Assembly (NCBI RefSeq): GCF_011304195.1
Contig: NZ_CP049887.1
Span: 2,046,001 to 2,110,000 of the forward strand
DNA from: Vagococcus hydrophili
Lineage (GTDB): Bacteria > Bacillota > Bacilli > Lactobacillales > Vagococcaceae
Direction of reading: 5' to 3'
DNA: 64,000 nt
The notes below the pieces were generated by a model, which made no database searches, was not told the DNA's origin, and was given only the letters and a program-made list of their open reading frames with translations. A program made the position numbers and the translations under genes. This document shows, one piece after another, positions 54,513 through 63,194 of this stretch; the first letter of the stretch is position 1; each line of letters opens with the position of its first letter.

Positions 54513-54528
54513 GTTATTTTATAATAAC
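54513..54528 (-). promoter_or_regulatory. Inverted repeat in the mevalonate operon promoter
   Basis: GTTATT-TTAT-AATAAC is a perfect 6-bp inverted repeat 27 bases upstream of the first gene. Its centre supplies a TATAAA/TTATAA -10-like sequence on the minus strand, so a protein bound here would block the promoter. It lies between the divergent ilvE and mevalonate operons. Confidence 0.4.
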
Positions 54529-54626
54529 GAACTTTAAGTAAGGATGATACATTTAATTTCTAGGCTTTATAAATTCTTACAGTATTTTCATTCTGTTTTC
54601 ATAAAAGATTAAAAAAAAATGAGAAA

Positions 54627-54655
54627 TTGAAATTAAATTGTGATAAACTTATAAA
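54627..54655 (+). promoter_or_regulatory. ilvE promoter
   Basis: TTGAAA (54627-54632) and TATAAA (54650-54655) are 17 bases apart. The start would fall near 54662, leaving a short leader of about 19 bases that contains the GGAAGGTGGA ribosome site. Confidence 0.7.
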
Positions 54656-54680
54656 AAAAGTTTGGAAGGTGGAATGTAAA

Positions 54681-55700
54681 ATGGTAGATATAAATTGGGA
54701 AGAGTTAGGTTTTTCTTACATTAAAACACCCTTAAGATATCTTTCGTATTGGAAAGATGGTGCGTGGGATGAAGGGGTTATGACTGAGGACAATCAGTTA
54801 CACATTAGTGAAGGCTCACCGGCAATTCATTACGGGCAACAATGTTTTGAAGGTCTAAAAGCATATCGCTGTAAAGATGGATCAATTAACTTATTTAGAG
54901 TAGAGGAAAATGCCAAGCGTATTAATCGAAGTGGCAGACGTTTAATTATGCCAGAGCTCCCTGAAGAAAAATTTATTGAAGCTGTCAAAAAAGTGGTGGC
55001 AGCTAATTATGACTATGTTCCTCCTTATGGAACTGGTGGAACCCTTTATTTAAGACCGATTATTATTGGTGTGGGAGACTCGATTGGTGTGGCACCTGCT
55101 AATGAATATATCTTCACTGTCTTTTGTATGCCAGTAGGGCCTTATTTCAAAGGTGGCATGAAGCCAACTAATTTTATTGTTTCAGATTACGATAGAGCAG
55201 CACCAGCCGGAACAGGAGCGGCTAAAGTCGGCGGAAATTACGCGGCAAGTTTACTGCCTGGAACAGAAGCTAAAGAACGATCATTTTCAGATTGTATTTA
55301 TTTGGATCCTGCAACACACACTAAAATTGAAGAAGTAGGTGCAGCGAACTTTTTTGGAATCACGAAAGACAATCGTTTTATCACACCAACGTCACCTTCA
55401 ATCTTACCAAGTATTACAAAATATTCATTGCTCTATTTAGCCAAAGAACGTCTAGGAATGGAAGCTATCGAAGGCGATTGCTACTTGAACGAATTAGATC
55501 AGTTTAGTGAAGCTGGCGCCTGTGGAACGGTAGCCGTTATTTCACCAATTGGAGGCATTCAAATTGGTGAAGAGTTCCATAAATTTTATTCAGAGGATGA
55601 AGTAGGTCCTGTGACCAAACGCTTGTATGATGAGTTAGTAGGAATTCAATTTGGAGATGTAGAAGCACCAGAAGGATGGATTACCAAAGTAGAGTATTAA
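54681..55700 (+). CDS. ilvE: Branched-chain amino acid aminotransferase
   Basis: A 339-residue class IV PLP enzyme exchanging the amino group between branched-chain amino acids and 2-oxoglutarate. GQQCFEGLKAYR near residue 55, and GAAKVGGNYAASL carrying the PLP-binding lysine near residue 180, are the signatures; EEVGAANFFGI and EAGACGTVAV follow. ATG 54681 is set by the ribosome site; reading from further upstream would include the promoter. It is monocistronic and divergent from the mevalonate operon. Confidence 0.95.
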   Translation: MVDINWEELGFSYIKTPLRYLSYWKDGAWDEGVMTEDNQLHISEGSPAIHYGQQCFEGLKAYRCKDGSINLFRVEENAKRINRSGRRLIMPELPEEKFIEAVKKVVAANYDYVPPYGTGGTLYLRPIIIGVGDSIGVAPANEYIFTVFCMPVGPYFKGGMKPTNFIVSDYDRAAPAGTGAAKVGGNYAASLLPGTEAKERSFSDCIYLDPATHTKIEEVGAANFFGITKDNRFITPTSPSILPSITKYSLLYLAKERLGMEAIEGDCYLNELDQFSEAGACGTVAVISPIGGIQIGEEFHKFYSEDEVGPVTKRLYDELVGIQFGDVEAPEGWITKVEY

Positions 55701-55702
55701 AA

Positions 55703-55741
55703 AAGAGCTAAGGGAGATTTTTTTCTCCCTAGCTCTTATTT
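55703..55741. terminator. Bidirectional terminator between ilvE and the cyclophilin gene
   Basis: AAGAGCTAAGGGAG and CTCCCTAGCTCTT form a 13-bp stem around a T-rich loop, flanked by A5 and followed by T6. It touches the stop codon of the minus-strand gene. Confidence 0.92.
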
Positions 55742-56512
55742 TTTAGCTTCTTTTAAAATATTGATTTTTTCGATTTTAACGTCTTTTGTTGGAGTTGATG
55801 CTTCGCCACTTGGTCCAGCTTTAACTTCTGTTTTAGCGATTTTATCAACAGTATCCATACCTTCGATTACTTGACCAAAGACGGAATAATTAAAGTCTAA
55901 CATAGGTGTACCACCTTTTTTATAGGCTTCAATAATTTTATCTGGGTAATCTTCTGAAAGTAATCCATCAGATTTATCTTCTGTATTGTGAACAATATAG
56001 AATTGGCTACCTTGAGTTTTTTCAGTTACAGGAGCATTTGTTCTAGCCATAGCTAGGGCGCCATCTAAATGATACAATTGGTTTGAAATTTCAGGAGCGA
56101 ATTCTTCCTTCCAAATACTTTCCCCACCAGTTCCATCACCTTTAGGATCACCACTTTGAATCATAAACTCATCCATAATACGGTGGAATTTAACACCGTT
56201 ATAATAACCATCTTTTGCGTGAGTCATAAAATTTTCAACGGCTTTTGGTGCTTGTTCTGGAAATAGTTTGATTTTAATATTCCCTTCACTTGTCACCATC
56301 TCAACTAAAGCTTCATTTTCTGCCACTTCTTTATTTAATTGTGGTAACTCAAGTTTATTGATATCAACTTTTTCTTTCTTTTCAGTTGAAGATTGAGCTG
56401 TATCACCTGATTTAGGTTTAGTTTCTTTGGTGCTACCATTCCCACATGCTCCTAGTAAAGCAACAGATAATAGAAGAGCAGCAGAGCTGATGATTAATTT
56501 ATTTCTTTTCAT
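55736..56512 (-). CDS. Cyclophilin-type peptidyl-prolyl isomerase, lipoprotein
   Basis: A 258-residue secreted foldase. The signal peptide ends in a lipobox LLGAC (Cys near residue 22), so it is lipid-anchored on the outer face of the membrane. A Ser/Lys-rich linker leads to the cyclophilin domain: FMTHAKDGYYNGVKFHRIMDEFMIQSGDP, in which FHR carries the catalytic Arg, then GALAMAR and SQFYIV. It catalyses prolyl cis-trans change in exported proteins. ATG 56512 follows AAAGGAAA; upstream in-frame codons include no site. Related lipoproteins are also common in streptococci. Confidence 0.9.
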   Translation of the reverse strand: MKRNKLIISSAALLLSVALLGACGNGSTKETKPKSGDTAQSSTEKKEKVDINKLELPQLNKEVAENEALVEMVTSEGNIKIKLFPEQAPKAVENFMTHAKDGYYNGVKFHRIMDEFMIQSGDPKGDGTGGESIWKEEFAPEISNQLYHLDGALAMARTNAPVTEKTQGSQFYIVHNTEDKSDGLLSEDYPDKIIEAYKKGGTPMLDFNYSVFGQVIEGMDTVDKIAKTEVKAGPSGEASTPTKDVKIEKINILKEAKK

Positions 56513-56600
56513 ACGAATTTCCTTTCGGTGTTCAAATATTGTGTTCTTAATTATAGTAACAAAAATACACGTGTCTGCCAACAAGTAAAATAGATAAAAG

Positions 56601-56634
56601 TGGTCTAGACAATTTAAGGCGAGCTTGTTATAAT
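56601..56634 (+). promoter_or_regulatory. mupG promoter with a NagR/DasR-like operator
   Basis: TAGACA (56606-56611) and TATAAT (56629-56634) are 17 bases apart. TGGTCTAGACAA (56601-56612) overlaps the -35 and matches the dre operator TGGTCTAGACCA of the GntR/HutC-type regulators NagR (YvoA) and DasR at 10 of 12 positions; those regulators respond to amino-sugar phosphates. The gene it precedes acts in muropeptide recycling, which fits. Confidence 0.6.
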
Positions 56635-56669
56635 GAAAAGGCATTCAGAATAAACTAGGGGGTTCTTCA

Positions 56670-57761
56670 ATGGGACAATTAGGTATTTCGATTTATCCAG
56701 AACGTTCAACATTTGAGAAAGATAAGGCTTATTTAGATTTAGCACACAAATATGGTTTTAAACGCGTTTTTACAAGTTTACTTCAAGTCAATGATGATAA
56801 GGAAAAAGTATTAGCAGACTTTAAGAAAGTCGTAGATTATGCAAACTCACTCGATTTTGATGTGATGGTCGATATTAATCCAGCACTTTTTGGTCAATTA
56901 AATATCTCTTATGATGATTTATCCTTTTTCCACGAAATGGGCGCAGATGGTATTCGTTTGGATCTCGGCTTTACTGGAGCAGAAGAAGCGAAGATGACTC
57001 GTAATCCGTACGGAATTAAAGTAGAAATCAATATGAGTTCAGGCACACGTTATGTAGATAATATTATGAGTTATTCTCCTAATGTAGATCATTTATTAGG
57101 CTCACATAATTTCTATCCTCATCGTTATTCAGGGTTAGAGTATCAACATTTTGTGAATTGTTCTAAACAGTTTAGACAATACAATATTAATACAATGGCT
57201 TTTGTTAATTCTCATAGTGCCACATTTGGTCCATGGCCAACTCAGGATGGTTTATGTACCTTAGAGGATCACCGTGACTTAGCAATTGGGACACAAGTGA
57301 AACACTTCTTATTAACAGGTTTAATCGATGACATTACTATTGGGAATGCGTATGCTTCAGAAGAGGAATTAAAAGAAATGTCAGAAGCCTTCTTTTCTGA
57401 AAATCCTAAAATTAAAGTCGACTGTCTAGATACGATTACAGAAGACGAGCGTGTGGTTTTATTTGAGAATTTACATAATTACCGAGGAGATCGTTCGGCT
57501 TACATCTTACGTTCAACGATGACTCGAATTAAATATAAAGACCTTCCATTTCCTAAGACCAATACACCGGACATGGTGAGGGGAGATGTCTTGATTGATA
57601 ACGTGGATTATGGTCAATACAAAGGTGAAACCCAGATTGCTCTTAAAGAGATGAAAAACGATGGTCGCGTCAACGTGGTAGGAAAAATTGCGAAAGACGA
57701 ATTGTTTTTACTGGATTTTCTAAAACCATGGTCAAGTTTTGAATTGATTGAAAATAAATAA
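56670..57761 (+). CDS. mupG: MupG family 6-phospho-N-acetylmuramidase (DUF871)
   Basis: A 363-residue cytosolic protein of the DUF871 family: a TIM-barrel (LGISIYPERSTFEKDKAYL, GADGIRLDLGFTGAEEA, GSHNFYPHRYSGL) and a C-terminal cyclophilin-like domain from about residue 240. Staphylococcal MupG cleaves MurNAc-6-phosphate-GlcNAc inside the cell during wall recycling. No murQ, PTS or other recycling gene is adjacent, so the partners lie elsewhere. The ATG follows a GGGGG-containing site. It is a single-gene unit. Confidence 0.85.
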   Translation: MGQLGISIYPERSTFEKDKAYLDLAHKYGFKRVFTSLLQVNDDKEKVLADFKKVVDYANSLDFDVMVDINPALFGQLNISYDDLSFFHEMGADGIRLDLGFTGAEEAKMTRNPYGIKVEINMSSGTRYVDNIMSYSPNVDHLLGSHNFYPHRYSGLEYQHFVNCSKQFRQYNINTMAFVNSHSATFGPWPTQDGLCTLEDHRDLAIGTQVKHFLLTGLIDDITIGNAYASEEELKEMSEAFFSENPKIKVDCLDTITEDERVVLFENLHNYRGDRSAYILRSTMTRIKYKDLPFPKTNTPDMVRGDVLIDNVDYGQYKGETQIALKEMKNDGRVNVVGKIAKDELFLLDFLKPWSSFELIENK

Positions 57762-57765
57762 GTGA

Positions 57766-57803
57766 AAAAATGAGATTGAGCGTAATGGTTCGGTCTCATT
57801 TTT
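57766..57803 (+). terminator. Terminator after mupG
   Basis: AAAAATGAGA pairs with TCTCATTTTT over an imperfect 18-base middle. Confidence 0.8.
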
Positions 57804-57868
57804 GTTTATCTTTATCAAGTTTTAGGCTAGAATAGGGAAGTAAGAAGCGATAAAAGGAGAACTGGTTC

Positions 57869-58852
57869 ATGGATCATAAGGAGATCATTGATCTTTTGGA
57901 GAGAAATTATAAAATTTTAAACGAATCTAATGCTAAATGGTTAGATAAGAGAGCAAAATATTTATTAGCAAGAATTTTTACAGGTAAGAAACAGATTTTA
58001 CCTCTAGCAGAATTTGATTGGTTAGATACTGCGTTTATTCATAAGTCAGGTTTATTTACGAGTTTTTCGAAAGTAACGAGATATACATTAACTGGTTTGA
58101 TGATTTCTGGGCAGCTGAATTCAGTAGAAGGCATTGAAGAATTATTCTTTAATAAGAAAATACTAAAAGATAATGGCTTTAAATCATCATCAGCAACCTA
58201 TTTTGCAGCCTACCAACTTTTTCTATCTAAAAGTGAAAGAAGAACAGAGATTGTTCAAAGAGCAGATAGAATTTATAAAGAAATCAAGGCACTGCACCCA
58301 TTTATTACGACGACCAACGATTACAGTGCAGTGGTGTCATTAGCTCAAGCGGAGCAACTAGCTCACCTGAGTGAAGAGGAAATTTGTGAGATAGTCGAAT
58401 ATTATTTTGAAGAGTTTCAGGGTATTGGACTTAAAAATAGGGACAGTTGTTTAGTAGCCTCAACGTTAGCGACGCTTATGATTGGAAAAAAAGATTGGGA
58501 TTTCTTAGCTCATTTGAGTTCTTTGATTACATTTTTTGAGAACAATCAAGTTAAAATTAAGAGTCTTCATTTTGTTCCGTTGGTTTCGTTAACTTACCTT
58601 AAACAACAAACGGATTTAGTTGATTTGGAGGAGTTACTTGTCTTTATGGAAGAAATTAGTAAGAATATTTCGATTTACTTTGAGTCAGATTACAAAGAGT
58701 CTCTAGCAATGAGTTTATATGCTGAAAGTAAATCAAATAGTTTGAGTCAGACAAATGTAACAACTCTTTCAGTTTCCTTTAACCAAATAATTGTTCAAGA
58801 ACAAACGATGCTTGCGAGTAATGCTGTCGCACTAATCAATAAGAATATTTAA
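57869..58852 (+). CDS. DUF4003 family protein
   Basis: A 327-residue, soluble, mostly helical protein that resembles DUF4003. AKWLDKRAKYLLARIF, FIHKSGLFTSFSKVTRYTLTGLM and GFKSSSATYFAAY are the stretches I associate with that family. The function is unknown. It stands between mupG and obg; the 94 bases after it hold no clear gene (only short peptides such as an 8-codon ATG frame at 58888) and no strong terminator. The ATG follows AAAGGAGA. Confidence 0.65.
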   Translation: MDHKEIIDLLERNYKILNESNAKWLDKRAKYLLARIFTGKKQILPLAEFDWLDTAFIHKSGLFTSFSKVTRYTLTGLMISGQLNSVEGIEELFFNKKILKDNGFKSSSATYFAAYQLFLSKSERRTEIVQRADRIYKEIKALHPFITTTNDYSAVVSLAQAEQLAHLSEEEICEIVEYYFEEFQGIGLKNRDSCLVASTLATLMIGKKDWDFLAHLSSLITFFENNQVKIKSLHFVPLVSLTYLKQQTDLVDLEELLVFMEEISKNISIYFESDYKESLAMSLYAESKSNSLSQTNVTTLSVSFNQIIVQEQTMLASNAVALINKNI

Positions 58853-58946
58853 AATTACAAGAGAAACATTAGAAGAAATTGGACAAATGCAGTGGCAACA
58901 AGTACAATGATGAAGAGATTTTTTTAGAATATGAGGAGGACAAGAG

Positions 58947-60260
58947 ATGTCCATGTTTTTAGATCAGGTAACAATTAATGTAAAAGCCGGTAAAGGTGGC
59001 GACGGAATGGTTGCTTTCCGCCGTGAGAAATATGTACCAGACGGTGGCCCAGCTGGTGGTGACGGTGGTAAAGGTGGTAGTGTGATTCTCGTTGTAGATG
59101 AAGGCTTACGTACTTTAATGGATTTTAGATTTAACCGCCATTTTGCAGCAGATGCTGGTGAAAATGGGATGAGTAAAGGAATGCATGGTAGAGGATCAGA
59201 AGATAAATATATCAAGGTCCCTGCTGGAACAACAGTGAGAGATAAAGAAACTGGTAATTTATTAGGGGATTTAGTTAAACACGGTGAGCAATTACTAATT
59301 GCTCGTGGTGGACGTGGTGGTCGCGGTAATATTCGTTTTGCGACACCAAGAAACCCTGCACCTGAAATTTCAGAAAATGGTGAACCAGGACAAGCACGCG
59401 AAATCGAAATGGAATTAAAAGTGTTAGCAGACGTTGGATTAGTAGGATTCCCATCAGTAGGTAAATCAACACTACTTTCAATCGTTTCAAAAGCTAGACC
59501 AAAAATTGGTGCTTATCATTTCACGACCCTTGTACCTAATTTAGGTATGGTAGCAACTCAAGATGGTGACAGCTTTGTTATGGCTGATTTACCAGGCTTA
59601 ATCGAAGGAGCTTCTCAAGGTATTGGGTTAGGAACACAGTTCTTACGTCATATTGAGCGCACGAGAGTTATCTTACACGTGATTGATATGAGTGGTATGG
59701 AAGGTCGCGATCCTTATGAAGATTATGTTTTAATCAATAAGGAATTAGAAACACATAATATGCGTCTTCTAGAGCGTCCACAAATTATTGTGGCTAACAA
59801 AATGGATATGCCAAATGCTGAAGAGAATTTAGCAATCTTTAAAGAGCAAATTGCTGCTTTAAAAGAAGACGAGTACGCAGATGATATTCAAATCTTCCCA
59901 ATTTCTAGTGTAGCTAGACAAGGGTTAGAGCCTTTATTAAATGCAACAGCTAAATTAGTGGATATTACACCTGAATTTCCAATGTATCAAGAGGAAGAAG
60001 TGGAAGAAGTGGTTCACTATGACTTTAAAGAAGAAGATCCAGACTTTAATGTTTCTCGTGATGATGACGCTACTTGGGTTCTTTCAGGAGATAAATTAGA
60101 GAAATTATTCATCATGACAAACTTCGACCGTGAAGAGAGTGTTATGAAATTTGCTCGCCAATTAAGAGGCTTAGGTGTGGATGAAACCTTAAGAGGTATG
60201 GGAGCTAAAGATGGTGACATCGTACGTATTAAAGAATTTGAATTTGAATTTGTGGATTAA
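58947..60260 (+). CDS. obg: GTPase ObgE/CgtA
   Basis: A 437-residue essential GTPase of 50S maturation. The glycine-rich Obg fold spans about 1-158 ([19 protein letters not shown]). The G domain has G1 [10 protein letters not shown]2 TTLVPNLG, G3 DLPGL and G4 NKMD, and an OCT domain closes the protein (about 355-437). Length is normal for Gram-positive Obg. ATG 58947 lies 7 bases after AGGAGG; a second ATG follows two codons later. Confidence 0.97.
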   Translation: MSMFLDQVTINVKAGKGGDGMVAFRREKYVPDGGPAGGDGGKGGSVILVVDEGLRTLMDFRFNRHFAADAGENGMSKGMHGRGSEDKYIKVPAGTTVRDKETGNLLGDLVKHGEQLLIARGGRGGRGNIRFATPRNPAPEISENGEPGQAREIEMELKVLADVGLVGFPSVGKSTLLSIVSKARPKIGAYHFTTLVPNLGMVATQDGDSFVMADLPGLIEGASQGIGLGTQFLRHIERTRVILHVIDMSGMEGRDPYEDYVLINKELETHNMRLLERPQIIVANKMDMPNAEENLAIFKEQIAALKEDEYADDIQIFPISSVARQGLEPLLNATAKLVDITPEFPMYQEEEVEEVVHYDFKEEDPDFNVSRDDDATWVLSGDKLEKLFIMTNFDREESVMKFARQLRGLGVDETLRGMGAKDGDIVRIKEFEFEFVD

Positions 60261-60274
60261 AACAATGAATTTAC

Positions 60275-60318
60275 AAGGGTCAAAATTGAGGATATTTCTC
60301 AGTTTTGACTCTTTTTTG
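60275..60318 (+). terminator. Terminator after obg
   Basis: AGGGTCAAAATTGAG pairs with CTCAGTTTTGACTCT, followed by T6. Confidence 0.92.
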
Positions 60319-60327
60319 TTTTTTTAC

Positions 60328-60383
60328 TTGTGATAATCATTTTCATTTGCTATACTATGGATAAGTTTTAGGTAACCCTAAAA
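60328..60383 (+). promoter_or_regulatory. efaCBA promoter with Fur-like and MntR-like sites
   Basis: TTGTGA (60328-60333) and TATACT (60351-60356) are 17 bases apart. TGATAATCATTTTCA (60331-60345) in the spacer resembles a Fur box. TTTTAGG-TAAC-CCTAAAA (60366-60383) is a perfect 7-bp inverted repeat near +3 to +20, the TTAGG-N4-CCTAA form expected for a DtxR-type manganese regulator (EfaR/MntR). Regulation by metal is therefore likely; which protein binds is inference. Confidence 0.65.
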
Positions 60384-60425
60384 ATATAATTAATTTAACC
60401 GAAATAGAAAAGAGGGTGTTCGTTT

Positions 60426-61214
60426 ATGATGAATACAACAACAGCATCTTTTGAGATGTGTGAAGAATTAACTAATAAGCCAATTGATGTATCAAACATG
60501 ACTGTGGCTTATCAACATAAAAAAGCAATCGAAGAAGTAACTGTATCGATTGAACCAGGAAAAATCACAGGGATTATTGGACCAAATGGTGCAGGAAAAT
60601 CAACGCTATTAAAAGCAGTAATTGGTTTAATCAAAACAGAATCAGGGGAAGTTACTGTTTCTGGCAAGTCATTAGATGTTATCAGAAAGAAAATTGCTTA
60701 TGTGGAACAAAGAAGCGCCATTGATTTAACATTTCCAATTAAAGTCGATGAAGTGGTACTATTAGGAACATTTCCTAATCTAGGGTTGTTTAGAAGACCT
60801 AAGAAAGCGCAAAAAGAAAAAGTAATGGAATGCTTAAAACAAGTGAAGATGGAAGATTTTTCAAAACGACAAATCGGTAATCTATCTGGTGGACAATTAC
60901 AACGTGTCTTTATCGCTAGAGCTTTAGCGCAAGAAGCGGATATTATTTTTTTAGATGAACCATTTGTTGGGATTGATATGGTGAGTGAAAAAGTCATTGT
61001 TGACCTACTCAAAGAATTAAGAAATCAAGGTAAGACAATTGTCATCGTCCATCATGATTTACATAAAACACGTGAGTACTTTGATAATTTAATTATTTTA
61101 AACAAAAAATTAGTCGCATCAGGAAGTGTCGACACAACTTTTGTCACTAAAAATATCCAAGCAGCATATGGGGATTCGATGGGTGAAATTGTTATAAAAG
61201 GAGTGAATGACTAA
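60426..61214 (+). CDS. efaC: Manganese/metal ABC transporter ATP-binding protein
   Basis: A 262-residue ABC ATPase. Walker A GPNGAGKST near residue 57, the LSGGQLQRVFIARAL signature, Walker B IIFLDEPF and the switch histidine in IVHHD are complete. It powers import of Mn2+ (or Zn2+) with EfaB and EfaA. The gene order ATPase-permease-binding protein equals efaCBA of Enterococcus faecalis. Its stop shares one base with the permease start. Confidence 0.92.
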   Translation: MMNTTTASFEMCEELTNKPIDVSNMTVAYQHKKAIEEVTVSIEPGKITGIIGPNGAGKSTLLKAVIGLIKTESGEVTVSGKSLDVIRKKIAYVEQRSAIDLTFPIKVDEVVLLGTFPNLGLFRRPKKAQKEKVMECLKQVKMEDFSKRQIGNLSGGQLQRVFIARALAQEADIIFLDEPFVGIDMVSEKVIVDLLKELRNQGKTIVIVHHDLHKTREYFDNLIILNKKLVASGSVDTTFVTKNIQAAYGDSMGEIVIKGVND

Positions 61215-62071
61215 TGATACAAAATTTTATTAATGGGTTAATACAGTATGAATTTTTACAAAATGCGTTGATGACGTCAATCATCGTTGGTGTGGTATCG
61301 GGTGTTATTGGAAGTTTTATTATTCTTAGAGGAATGTCTCTCATGGGGGATGCAATATCTCATGCGGTATTACCTGGGGTTGCGGTAAGTTATATTGTGG
61401 GAGCTAATTTCATGATTGGTGCTTCAATCTTTGGTGTTGCAGCAGCTGGTTTAATTGGCTTTGTGACACAAAAGAGTAAATTAAAGAGTGATACAGCCAT
61501 TGGGATTGTTTTTAGTTCATTCTTTGCTTTAGGGATTATTTTAATCTCATTTGCTCAAAGTTCTACCGATTTATATCACATTTTATTTGGGAATGTATTA
61601 GCAGTGCGACCAAGTGATCTATACACAACATTAGGTGTTGCGGTTGCTGTTATCCTGTTTGTCGCACTATTTTATAAAGAATTACTTGTCAGCTCATTCG
61701 ATCCAGTAATGGCTAAAGCTTACGGATTAAAAGTCCAAGTAATCCACTATGCGTTAATGTTTTTCTTAACACTTGTGGCAGTATCTTCACTACAAACAGT
61801 AGGGACTGTTTTAGTTGTTGCCATGTTAGTAACACCAGCTGCGACAGCTTATTTATTAACAGATAGATTGTCAGTCATGATTTTCTTATCAAGTTTAATT
61901 GGTGGTATTAGTGCGGTAGTAGGATTGTTTTTCAGCTATTCGTACAACTTGGCTTCAGGAGCAACGATCGTTTTAACAACAGCGGTGTTCTTTATCATAG
62001 CATTTATTTTTTCACCAAAACAAGGATTTATATTTAAAAAGAAAGAGGTCGTTATTATTGAAGAAGTTTAA
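61214..62071 (+). CDS. efaB: Manganese/metal ABC transporter permease (ABC-3 family)
   Basis: A 285-residue membrane protein with eight or nine hydrophobic segments. [23 protein letters not shown] is the ABC-3 (ZnuB/MntB) signature containing the coupling region. The ATG overlaps the efaC stop by one base, and the gene's end overlaps efaA by 14 bases. It forms the channel for the metal delivered by EfaA. Confidence 0.93.
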   Translation: MIQNFINGLIQYEFLQNALMTSIIVGVVSGVIGSFIILRGMSLMGDAISHAVLPGVAVSYIVGANFMIGASIFGVAAAGLIGFVTQKSKLKSDTAIGIVFSSFFALGIILISFAQSSTDLYHILFGNVLAVRPSDLYTTLGVAVAVILFVALFYKELLVSSFDPVMAKAYGLKVQVIHYALMFFLTLVAVSSLQTVGTVLVVAMLVTPAATAYLLTDRLSVMIFLSSLIGGISAVVGLFFSYSYNLASGATIVLTTAVFFIIAFIFSPKQGFIFKKKEVVIIEEV

Positions 62072-63011
62072 AGTCTTATTAATCAGTTTAATCTCCGCAC
62101 TAGCTGTTTTCACATTAGCAGGTTGTGCTCAGGGAGGCTCATCTAAAGCAGATAGTAAAAAAGAAGATGAGGGAAAATTAAAAATTGTAGCGACAAACTC
62201 AATCTTAGCTGACATGGCTGAACAAGTTGGAAAAGATAAAGTATCTATTCATAGTATTGTACCTCGTGGGACAGATCCTCATGAATTTGAACCTTTGCCA
62301 GAAGATATTGCCAAAGCGACAGATGCAGACATTATTTTCTACAATGGGTTAAACCTTGAAACGGGTGGCGATGGCTGGTTCATGAAGTTAATGAAAACAT
62401 CTAAAAAAGAAGAAGGTAAAGATTACTTTGTGACAAGTAAAGATGTGAAACCAATGTACTTAACAAGTAAAGGTCAAGAAAGTGAACAAGATCCTCATGC
62501 TTGGTTATCCTTAGCTAATGGTATTATCTACGTGAACAATATTAAAGATGTCTTAGTCGAAAAAGACCCAGAAAATAAAGAGTTTTATGAGAAAAATGCT
62601 AAAGAATATACAAATGAATTACAAGCACTACATGATAAAAATGTAGAACGTTACAAAGATATTCCAGAGGATAAAAATCTGTTAGTAACAAGTGAAGGTG
62701 CCTTTAAGTATTATTCAGAAGCCTACGGAACTAAAGCAGCTTATATTTGGGAAATCAACACAGAAAGTCAAGGAACACCAGAACAAATGAGTCAAATTAT
62801 CGATGAAATTAAAGAAACAAAGGTACCTGCTTTGTTCGTTGAACAGAGTGTAGATCCAAGAAGTATGGAATCTGTTTCAAGAGAAACGAAAATTCCTATT
62901 TTTGATACTATCTTCACTGATTCTTTAGCTAAAGAGGGAGAAACAGGAGATACATATATTACTATGATGACTTGGAATTTAGATAAGATACATGAAGGAT
63001 TAACGAAATAA
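62058..63011 (+). CDS. efaA: Manganese-binding lipoprotein of the EfaA/PsaA family
   Basis: A 317-residue cluster A-I binding protein. The lipobox LAGC puts the lipidated Cys at residue 23. The expected metal ligands are present as His75 (DPHEFEP), His147 (DPHAWLS), Glu213 (TSEGAF) and Asp288 (FTDS), each exactly 8 residues beyond the PsaA ligands H67, H139, E205 and D280, which supports manganese. EfaA is also an enterococcal surface antigen. The start is TTG 62058, 7 bases after AGAGGTC. Confidence 0.94.
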   Translation: MKKFKVLLISLISALAVFTLAGCAQGGSSKADSKKEDEGKLKIVATNSILADMAEQVGKDKVSIHSIVPRGTDPHEFEPLPEDIAKATDADIIFYNGLNLETGGDGWFMKLMKTSKKEEGKDYFVTSKDVKPMYLTSKGQESEQDPHAWLSLANGIIYVNNIKDVLVEKDPENKEFYEKNAKEYTNELQALHDKNVERYKDIPEDKNLLVTSEGAFKYYSEAYGTKAAYIWEINTESQGTPEQMSQIIDEIKETKVPALFVEQSVDPRSMESVSRETKIPIFDTIFTDSLAKEGETGDTYITMMTWNLDKIHEGLTK

Positions 63012-63021
63012 GAGTGTTTTT

Positions 63022-63060
63022 AAGGAGGTTAACTATATAAATAGTTGGCCTCCTTTATTT
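63022..63060 (+). terminator. Terminator of efaCBA
   Basis: AAGGAGG-AACTAT pairs with ATAGTT-CCTCCTT with a short mismatch, followed by TATTTTT. Confidence 0.9.
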
Positions 63061-63194
63061 TTCATGTCAATTGAAAGGAAAAATTGATACAATAATAGAA
63101 AGAAACTCTTAATTTTACAAAACAATTGTTGCTTAACAAGTAAATTTTTCATAAAATATATAGGGTAAACTTAAAATAGAAAAGTAGGTACAAT

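Noticed and set aside
58853-58946. Small peptide gene between the DUF4003 gene and obg
   Set aside because: Only frames under 20 codons, with no clear ribosome site.
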